A model generated the notes under the pieces. It did no database searches. It was given only the letters and a program-made list of their open reading frames with translations, and had not been told where the DNA came from. From assembly GCF_012985205.1 (NCBI RefSeq), contig NZ_JABEKS010000004.1, positions 248,001-312,000 of the forward strand: a stretch of DNA of 64,000 nucleotides, in the 5' to 3' direction. Made by a program: the position numbers and the translations under genes. The stretch's first letter is position 1; each line of letters begins with the position of its first letter. Source of the DNA: Planctomonas sp. JC2975 (lineage in GTDB: Bacteria; Actinomycetota; Actinomycetes; Actinomycetales; Microbacteriaceae). Shown piece after piece: positions 51,367 to 58,673 of the stretch.

Positions 51367-54222
51367 ATGAGTTCCGAAGGGCAGTCGAACCCACCGACGG
51401 GAGAGATCAACCGTCGCAGCGTCTTGCAGGGAGCGATTGGAATGGGAGCCTTCGTCGCCATGGCCGGTGTTCCAGCGTTCACCTCTGAACCGGCATTCGC
51501 CGAGGCTGGCCGCGGTGTGGGCGCCGCAACGGGCCCGGTCCCCGATGCTGACGCAATCCGGATGTGGTATTCGAAACCTGGAACACCGACGAAAATCCTC
51601 GAACAGGGGCTTCCCATCGGTAACGGTCGACTTGGTGCCCTGATAACGGGTGACCCCTCCGCCGATCAGCTGTTCGTTTCCGACCTGAGCATGTGGAGCG
51701 GGGGCCGAAACGACACTCTCGGCAGTGATGGCCAATTCCCGTATGACCAGAGCAACTTCGGAAACGCACAGATGTTGGCCAATGCCACCCTGGAAATTCC
51801 TGGGCACGCGCTTTCGGCCGTTGACGAATACCAACGCCACCTCGACCTGAGCAACGGCCTCGTGCGAGCCGTATATGTGAAAGGCGGTGTGAGGTACTCC
51901 CGCACCATGTTCGCAAGTCACCCGCACGACGCCATTGTCATCCATCTCGACCAGTCGGGCGGCGGATCGTACACGGGCCGCTTCGTGTTGAGCGGGACGC
52001 ACGGCGAGATGACACGAGCATCCGGGCGCGAGGCTTCCTTCTCCGGGACGCTCGCGAACGGCCTGAAGTACGCGGCAGTGGCAAGCGCGAAGTCCGTGGG
52101 TGGAAAAGTGAGCGTCGACGGGGACGGCGTTACGTTCACCGACTGCACCAGCATCGTGATCCTGCTCACTGGCGGAACCAACTACACACCGAATCTCGCC
52201 ACGGACTTCATGAATCCCCACGCGGACCCGCTGGAGATCGCGCGTTCCCGCGTCGCCACGGCGCTCAACCAACCCACCGCGCTTGTGCTCGACAAACACC
52301 TCCGCGACTACCGGGCACTGTTCGAGTCGCAGTCGATCAGCCTGGGCGCATCGAGCGCCTCCCAACGAGCACTCGACACGGAGGCTCGGCTTCAGGCCCG
52401 TGCAGCAGTGGATTCGCCAGCAGATCCCGAACTCGAAGCAATGTACCTGCAATTCGGGCGATATCTCACGATTGCGGGATCGCGTACGAGTCTGCCCATC
52501 AACTTGCAGGGGCCCTGGCTCAAGGACAACGACCCGCCATGGATGGCCGACTACCACAGCGACATCAACGTGGAGATGAATTACTGGCTCACCGACCGGG
52601 CACGGCTAACCGAGTGCTACGACGCGTTCACGAACTATTGCGTCGCTCAATTCCCCTCATGGACCACGATCACGCAAGCCCAGTTCCAGGATGCACGCAA
52701 CGGCTTCCGGAACAGCTCCGGCAAGGTGGCGGGCTGGACCATCGCGATCACTACCGGCATATACGGCAGCAATGGCTGGTGGTGGCATCCTGCCGGTAGC
52801 GCCTGGATATCAAACACCCTCTTCGAACACTACGAATTCACACTCGATAGGCGCCACCTCGAGCGCATTTACCCGCTCATCAAAGGGGCATGCGAGTTTT
52901 GGGAGGCGCGGCTCCTCAGCATCTCCGTGACCGACCCGACAACCGGTGAGACTCACGAGGAACTCATCGACGATGCCGACTGGTCGCCAGAGCAGGGACC
53001 GACCAACGCAAAGGGCATAACTTACGCGCAGGAACTCGTTTGGCAACTTTTCGCCAATCTACAGACGGCGGCACGCGTATTGGGTCGCGACCGGAACTAC
53101 ACGGCAACGATCAAGGCACTGCAGGACAAACTTCACCTGCCCGCCGTGAGCAAGGAGACCGGGTGGCTCCAGGAGTGGATGACCGACGACAACCTTGGCG
53201 AGACGACTCATCGGCACCTGTCGCCCCTGATCGGTCTATTTCCCGGCGACCGGATCAACACCGATACGACGCCGAAGGACATCGTCACGGGAGCGACCAA
53301 CCTGTTGCGGGCGCGCGGCATGACCAGCTACGGATGGTCCATGGCCTGGCGAGGGCTTTGCTGGGCTCGACTGAAGAACTCGACTCGGGCGTATCGCTCC
53401 GTTCTCAACCAGCTCATCCCGGCGGACGGCACAAACAACGGAACGGCGATCAACTTCTTCGATATGTACTCCGCAGATGGGTACGTCTTCCAGATCGACG
53501 CAAACCTCGGCATACCGTCAACGATGTACGAAATGCTCGTCTACTCGCGTCCCGGGGTGATCGAGCTGCTGCCCGCCAGTCCTGCGGCTTGGGACACCGG
53601 CTCGATCACCAGCGTTGGCGCCCGTGGTGGATTCACGGTCGACCTGACGTGGAGGGGGCGCCAGGTCTCGCGGGCGGTGATCCGAAGCGTCGGCGGTCGC
53701 GAGACGACCGTGCGGTACGGCGCGTGGGCGCAGACCATCAAGCTCACACCCGGACAGCAGGTCACGCTCACCCCGCCGCCACGCGAGTACGTTGACGAAC
53801 CCGAACCGATCACAGCCGCCGTCATCAACCGTGCCAGCGGCACGGTGATGTCTGTGCCCGGAGCGGACAAGACCCCCGGCACAGCCCTCATCATGTGGAC
53901 CGACGGCGGATCGGACAACCAACGCTGGACGGTCACCGACGCGGGTTCTGGACAGGTCTGCCTCACAAACGTCAGATCGCAGCTGCTTGCCGACATTTAC
54001 GGTGGTGGAACGAACGTCGGCGACGTTGTCGACCAGTGGACGGCCACCGGTGGCGACAGTCAGATGTGGCGCTTCGTGGATGCCGGCGATGGCTGGTCCA
54101 AGGTGGTGAATACCCGCAGCGGACTGTTGCTCTCTATCGAGAACCAGTCACTCTCAGACGGAGCCAGACTCGTGCAGCTCGCCGACACGGGAGACGCCAC
54201 GCAACTCTGGAAGCTCGTTTGA
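51367..54222 (+). CDS. Tat-exported GH95 alpha-L-fucosidase with C-terminal ricin-type lectin domain
   Basis: A 951-residue secreted exo-enzyme removing alpha-1,2-linked fucose. The Tat signal has NRRSVLQGAIGMGAFVAMAG. The GH95 domain shows WYSKPGTPTKILEQGLPIGNGRLGA, the catalytic-site block DYHSDINVEMNYW, the Glu region DADWSPEQGP, HRHLSPLIGLFPGD and FQIDANLG carrying the conserved Asp. The last about 135 residues form a ricin B-like lectin repeat (QRWTVTDAGSG, SQMWRFVDAGDG, TQLWKLV with QxW motifs). AAGGAG five bases upstream fixes ATG 51367. Probably read from the promoter in the right inverted-repeat copy. Confidence 0.93.
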   Translation: MSSEGQSNPPTGEINRRSVLQGAIGMGAFVAMAGVPAFTSEPAFAEAGRGVGAATGPVPDADAIRMWYSKPGTPTKILEQGLPIGNGRLGALITGDPSADQLFVSDLSMWSGGRNDTLGSDGQFPYDQSNFGNAQMLANATLEIPGHALSAVDEYQRHLDLSNGLVRAVYVKGGVRYSRTMFASHPHDAIVIHLDQSGGGSYTGRFVLSGTHGEMTRASGREASFSGTLANGLKYAAVASAKSVGGKVSVDGDGVTFTDCTSIVILLTGGTNYTPNLATDFMNPHADPLEIARSRVATALNQPTALVLDKHLRDYRALFESQSISLGASSASQRALDTEARLQARAAVDSPADPELEAMYLQFGRYLTIAGSRTSLPINLQGPWLKDNDPPWMADYHSDINVEMNYWLTDRARLTECYDAFTNYCVAQFPSWTTITQAQFQDARNGFRNSSGKVAGWTIAITTGIYGSNGWWWHPAGSAWISNTLFEHYEFTLDRRHLERIYPLIKGACEFWEARLLSISVTDPTTGETHEELIDDADWSPEQGPTNAKGITYAQELVWQLFANLQTAARVLGRDRNYTATIKALQDKLHLPAVSKETGWLQEWMTDDNLGETTHRHLSPLIGLFPGDRINTDTTPKDIVTGATNLLRARGMTSYGWSMAWRGLCWARLKNSTRAYRSVLNQLIPADGTNNGTAINFFDMYSADGYVFQIDANLGIPSTMYEMLVYSRPGVIELLPASPAAWDTGSITSVGARGGFTVDLTWRGRQVSRAVIRSVGGRETTVRYGAWAQTIKLTPGQQVTLTPPPREYVDEPEPITAAVINRASGTVMSVPGADKTPGTALIMWTDGGSDNQRWTVTDAGSGQVCLTNVRSQLLADIYGGGTNVGDVVDQWTATGGDSQMWRFVDAGDGWSKVVNTRSGLLLSIENQSLSDGARLVQLADTGDATQLWKLV

Positions 54223-54958
54223 TCGCTTCGTGCGGTCGACCCGAGCCCATCCTGCGAAGGCGATTCCCGCACGCTCCGGCATCTGGGTAGGTCCGGACAT
54301 TGCTGCTGACGCGGCCTAGACGTTTGACGACGAGGAGTTGTTGTTGTGGTGAGAGAAGTACCTGTCAGTGAGTTGCCGAGTGTGCACCCGGTCGGCTGGA
54401 TGCCGGCTGATCTACGATCCTCGATCGCGCGGTAGGTGCCGTGCATGGCTTCTGCGCCTTTGCGGACAACTGGTGCCAGGGGTGAGTCCGTGGTTGTCAT
54501 GACAGTCCAGCCTTCGTCGACGAGCCAGATCGCAAGTTCAAGAGCTTGTACGCGCTCGGTGGGGGTGAGTGCGTCGACCGGTTCGGCGCGTCGCGCCTAT
54601 CGCTCACCGAACCTTGTACATTCCGCGCGGCGTCGATTCGATGAGCTGTGCGTGCTCCTCCGGCACGGGACGGAGTACCCCGACCGCTGATCTGGCATGC
54701 GGCCTGGCTAGTACACCTACCCCAGCACAGTCCGATCGGCAGCCTCCTCGAGTCTGCGATCGATGCCGGCGAAGCCGAACTGCGGCCCATCCTTGTCACA
54801 GCGCGAATGCCAGACATCCCATCTCTGGCCCGTCTACGCAGGGATACATCATACGACGGTTGAGGGTCGGACTCCGTTCTCGTGATGGCGCCCGACCCTC
54901 GTCTATCGCTGGTTATGGGGCGCCGTACTCAATCCGGTGCGTATAGTCATCGACGCGT
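54223..54958. other. Region of gene fragments, no intact gene
   Basis: On the minus strand one open stretch reads ALTPTERVQALELAIWLVDE, then MTTTDSPLAPVVRKGAEAMHG (about 54570-54410), with no start codon before it. On the plus strand LIWHAAWLVHLPQHSPIGSL and then RPILVTARMPDIPSLARLRRD (54690-54863) ends in TGA and also lacks a convincing start. Both look like leftovers at the boundary between the glycan island and the mobile segment. Confidence 0.4.
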
Positions 54959-56185
54959 CTAGAGCTTTGCTAGCCGGGCGAGCGTCTTTCGATAAACCCG
55001 AATGAACTCATCAACTTGATCAAATTCTGCCCCATAGAATGCGGTCGAATCATATCCATTGTCCTCCGACAGCTCGAGAGCCTGCCTGAGCTCCTTCAGC
55101 GTGCCTTTGCCAATTTGGCGACCGTCACCCCCGTAGGCGAGCGAGTATTTGCGCTCACGAAAGACAGTGCGACTGCCAAGGAAGCGCTTTTCCTGATAGG
55201 GGACTTGGCGGGAAATCTGCATGCGCCCACCGCGGTTTGAAGAAAGTTGTACGTCGCACTCGAGCGCAATTAAACGCCGTCTGAGAGCGGACCATGTAAT
55301 GACCCGCTCTCCCTTTTCGATTGGTCGAGATCGCTGTCGCAGCCACTCTGACATTTCAATGACCTCGACGTCATTTCGGTCGCCTGTGATATTCAACGGG
55401 GCAACCTTGTGTTGAGCAACCCGCACGGTCCAACGGAACAGGTCATTTTCGTTGCATGTCAACGTGTAGCCGTTCAAATCGAGAGCAGACAGAAGGGAAA
55501 CTAGGGCAGTTCGCTTATTCCCATTGAAGAACGGATGATTGTGGATCAATGAGTGCATAAGGGCTGCGCCGGACATCTCCACGGTCGGATACTTCTGTAT
55601 GTCGCCCAGTCCGATTGTTGGTCGTATTGCTGCACTTTCAAGTAGATCGGGAAATCGAACGCCTGCAGGCGCAATCGGATCAGGAGTATCAGCAAAGTCA
55701 TCCGCGATGGCGAAGTGAATCTGTCTGACCTGATCGGCGGTCAAATAGCGGAGTGATCTCCGATGACCAATCTCTCGCCAAACGAGAGGCTTTAAGTTCG
55801 CGACGTTGGGTGGCGTATCGACTCTCTGGAGTAGAGTTGTGGCCGGGCGAAACGGGCTTGCGATTGCACGCTCGAGCTTTCGTAAAGATCCTTTCGGGAT
55901 ACGGCGGGCGTTTGGACCGATCGTGATGCCCTGTGATTCCAGCTTGAGGTTAAGCTCAACTCTGGTGAGCCCGGAGAGACGTTCCCAGTATTCAACCCTC
56001 AACTTTTCTTTTGGAGAGGCGAGCGTGAGCGCAGCCTCAGCCCGAGGGAGATCTCTTGCTCGGATCTCGGAATTGGGACCTGATGGATATGTGATTCCGG
56101 CATCCCAGAGCGACAACAGAACATCGTCGAACTGGAGCCCGCTTCGTTGTGCGAGGACCGAAACTGTTAGGGGTCGTCTGCTCAA
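54959..56185 (-). CDS. Multidomain Doc/Fic-type protein
   Basis: A 408-residue protein of low-GC codon use. Two helical modules at the N-terminus (VSVLAQRSGLQFDDVLLSLWDAGI and YWERLSGLTRVELNLKLESQGI) look like IF2-N-type or HTH-like domains. A Doc domain then carries HPFFNGNKRTAL at about residues 214-226, the catalytic signature of death-on-curing toxins that phosphorylate EF-Tu. After about 290 comes a further domain (ITWSALRRRLIALECDVQLSSNRGG...GKGTLKELRQALEL) of unknown or HicA-like type. A TTG start with GAAGGA upstream. No separate antitoxin gene is adjacent. Confidence 0.8.
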   Translation of the reverse strand: MSRRPLTVSVLAQRSGLQFDDVLLSLWDAGITYPSGPNSEIRARDLPRAEAALTLASPKEKLRVEYWERLSGLTRVELNLKLESQGITIGPNARRIPKGSLRKLERAIASPFRPATTLLQRVDTPPNVANLKPLVWREIGHRRSLRYLTADQVRQIHFAIADDFADTPDPIAPAGVRFPDLLESAAIRPTIGLGDIQKYPTVEMSGAALMHSLIHNHPFFNGNKRTALVSLLSALDLNGYTLTCNENDLFRWTVRVAQHKVAPLNITGDRNDVEVIEMSEWLRQRSRPIEKGERVITWSALRRRLIALECDVQLSSNRGGRMQISRQVPYQEKRFLGSRTVFRERKYSLAYGGDGRQIGKGTLKELRQALELSEDNGYDSTAFYGAEFDQVDEFIRVYRKTLARLAKL

Positions 56186-56483
56186 GCTTCCTTCTTCTTC
56201 GATTCTTCCAAGTCAATTGAGAATACAGACTGCGCACGACATCAATGATCAGAGGAGCCGACTAGTGGACCACGAGCGACGTGCGATTGCCTTTGCGTCT
56301 CTGGCTGGCGCCACGATCGAGTGTTCCTCGAAACGGCAGCCACAGTTGCTCACGGGGAGTACCCGATCCAATTGGTTTATCCGTCGATGTGTGGGTCAGG
56401 ATTGTTTGATCCATAGCAGCCGGGTCCGTCTTGCGAGGGCCGCGCCGGAACGAGTCCCGCTGTTGCCAAAAGGTGATCGGCGT

Positions 56484-58040
56484 TCATGAATAATGACCCG
56501 CGAGCTCACCAGTGCTTGCTCGATATTCGGGTGCCGCGGGCTCGGTCGTAAATTCGACTACTTCAACGGCTTGCTCTTGGAGCGCCTCAAGAACTTCGGC
56601 AGGTGTGACTCGGAAGAACTCGCGGCGGAGATTTATCTTGTTGACACGTTGCTCCGCGAAGCGCTTGTGAAGATAGCTTTCGATTCCTACTGCGTCGGCG
56701 GCGAAAAATAGTGCGTGAACGTCGAAGCGGAAGGGGACGGATGCGTCGCCCAGTTCGTTGACGCGGTCCATTGGTTCCAGCCGACGTGTCATTCCGATTT
56801 TGACCATGTTTTGGCCGAAGGCGCCAATGTTGGAGATGACGTAGACGTGGCCAGCTCGAATGTTCGCTGTGCGGTAATCGACGTCGTTGATAGCACGGTT
56901 AACGTCTGAGAGCCGGGCGCGGATCCGGTCTGCACCGTCGGTGTCACCGTTGGCTTCGAGCGCAGCAAGCGTCGCGACATAGTGGGCGCGCTCCTTCTCG
57001 AGCCGCTCCTTCTCCCGGCGGAGTTCGGCTTCGGCTCTCTGTTGTTCGCGAAGCTCAGCGCGACGTTCGCGTTCCAGTTCTCGTTCGCGTTGGACAGACA
57101 TGAGGTGTGCGTTCGCGAGTTCGAGTTCCCTGAGACGTAGGCGGTGATACTGCTCAGTGATTCGCAACTGAATCATCTTGCCGCCGTTCGCGATCTGCTC
57201 GGCGGCTTTGGTGAGCCTGGTCTGAGCCGAGTAGAGATTTCCCGCCTTTGTGGCTTTGACCGCGTTCTCGGCCTCGGCGTTGTAGGCGCGAAGCAGAACC
57301 TTGGTCATGTCGTTGATGAACTTTTTGCCCTGTGCAGCGGAGTTGTTGAATGTGAACCCGCTTGTGGTGGTGACTGCTCCTTTGTTCCGAACCAGACTCT
57401 TTATCTGTCCTCGGACGGACTCGAGCTCGGCAGCTAACGTCGCCGACGATTGCGCCGGATGCTCATAGTCGAAGAGCCCGACTTCTTGGAGAGCGATGAC
57501 ATCGGCAACGTCGACGCGTTCGCGGTTGACCAAATCGAGCTGTTGCTGGGACCACGTGAGTTGCGCCTGAACTTCGGCTAGGCGCTTTTCCGCCGCCACT
57601 AGTCTTGTGTTTGCTTCGGACTGATGCTGAGCGGCCGCGACTTCGGCCTGGGAGCGTTCGAGTGTTAGTTGTGCTTCCGTCTCGGCGCGGTACGCGTCGA
57701 GATCCGCGAATGAGCGCAGTCCGTGCTTCTCGACGAGGTCCTGCAGCTCCGCAACCTTTGTGGTGAGTTGCCGTGCCATATTGCGGGCGTCACCCTTGCT
57801 CATCTTCCCTATTGGCCTGGCCGCTCGAGGATTCGAGGCACCACCATCCAGGCACCTTCGCTCGGTCCACGCGGACCCGTCCCACCAGCGTTGAGCCCCG
57901 GCATGTTCGGCATCGGTATACCAACCTGCCGGAAACGACGCGGTCTTAGAGCGATAGTGATCGGTCCACTTTGTGCCATCCCAATACCGCTCTGAAGCAT
58001 CATCCTCGGGGTTGTTGTACCAGCCAGCACTGGCGGTCAT
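56484..58040 (-). CDS. DUF2510-DUF4041 coiled-coil protein with GIY-YIG (T5orf172) nuclease domain
   Basis: A 518-residue protein in four parts. Two DUF2510 repeats (GWYNNPEDDASERYWDGTKWTDHY; GWYTDAEHAGAQRWWDGSAWTERR) come first. A long coiled coil (about 95-180) and the DUF4041 core (GFTFNNSAAQGKKFINDMTKVLLRAYNAE...LRLRELELANA) follow. A second Arg/Glu-rich coiled coil and a C-terminal GIY-YIG variant end it (HVYVISNIGAFGQNMVKIGMTRR, then IESYLHKRFAEQRVNKINLRREFFRV). The DUF4041 plus T5orf172 pairing is known from phage and mobile-element proteins of unknown role. GAGGAG supports the second of two adjacent ATGs. Confidence 0.85.
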   Translation of the reverse strand: MTASAGWYNNPEDDASERYWDGTKWTDHYRSKTASFPAGWYTDAEHAGAQRWWDGSAWTERRCLDGGASNPRAARPIGKMSKGDARNMARQLTTKVAELQDLVEKHGLRSFADLDAYRAETEAQLTLERSQAEVAAAQHQSEANTRLVAAEKRLAEVQAQLTWSQQQLDLVNRERVDVADVIALQEVGLFDYEHPAQSSATLAAELESVRGQIKSLVRNKGAVTTTSGFTFNNSAAQGKKFINDMTKVLLRAYNAEAENAVKATKAGNLYSAQTRLTKAAEQIANGGKMIQLRITEQYHRLRLRELELANAHLMSVQRERELERERRAELREQQRAEAELRREKERLEKERAHYVATLAALEANGDTDGADRIRARLSDVNRAINDVDYRTANIRAGHVYVISNIGAFGQNMVKIGMTRRLEPMDRVNELGDASVPFRFDVHALFFAADAVGIESYLHKRFAEQRVNKINLRREFFRVTPAEVLEALQEQAVEVVEFTTEPAAPEYRASTGELAGHYS

Positions 58041-58268
58041 CATCGCTCCTCTGATCGCCCGTCGAGGCTAGCCACTTACTATGCATCGGCCCAGCCCCCA
58101 ATCTGGGGCTCGAAGCCCGAGCGAGGCACCCGGCTGCTGACCAGAGGCTCGGAACCTCCGCTGCAAGCACATATGCTCCGGTCGCCGGTGGCAGTGACAG
58201 GTAATGAACCCTCCTCAGTTTGGTGGACTTAGCTAGCCATTGTCGGGTCATAGGAGGATCGTCGAAAT

Positions 58269-58673
58269 GTGGTTGATGTTCGCATGCGCCCAAGCCCTCG
58301 GCCTGTTGGATCGTCCCTGAAAGCCGCCGTCGAGTTCTGTCGGGACTGGATGGTTTATCTGGGGGAGCGAGACACGATGATTTCAGAGGGACGTTCTGTG
58401 CATGTTTGTGACCTCTACAGTTCCCGCTACGTTGCGCTTGTGGAAAACGGCCGTGGCAACATCGATGTGTCCCTGGTTCAGCGCACCATATCCCTTGTTA
58501 ATTCGGATGGCCGTCGAGGTTTGGTGTTTCACCCGGGCGGCTGCCTCCCTGAAGCTGCGGACCTAGCGGACGAGCACGGGATCGCATTGTTCATGTTTGA
58601 TCCGAGAAGTGGTGGGATAGAGGCACGAAATCGTGTCGCGGTGCCAATCTGCCGTACCCACAGACTCCCCTAG
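58269..58673 (+). CDS. Small Mrr-like restriction-endonuclease-fold protein
   Basis: A 134-residue protein. HVCDLYSSRYVALVENGRGNIDVSLVQRTISLVNSDGRRGLVFHPGGCLPEAADLADEHGIALFMFDP follows the beta-alpha-beta layout of Mrr-type nucleases. However, the catalytic (E/Q)xK strand seems replaced by CDLY or LVEN, so cleavage activity is doubtful. AGGAGGA ten bases before GTG 58269 supports the start. It converges tail to tail with the relaxase gene, both stops sharing CTAG. Confidence 0.55.
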   Translation: MVDVRMRPSPRPVGSSLKAAVEFCRDWMVYLGERDTMISEGRSVHVCDLYSSRYVALVENGRGNIDVSLVQRTISLVNSDGRRGLVFHPGGCLPEAADLADEHGIALFMFDPRSGGIEARNRVAVPICRTHRLP

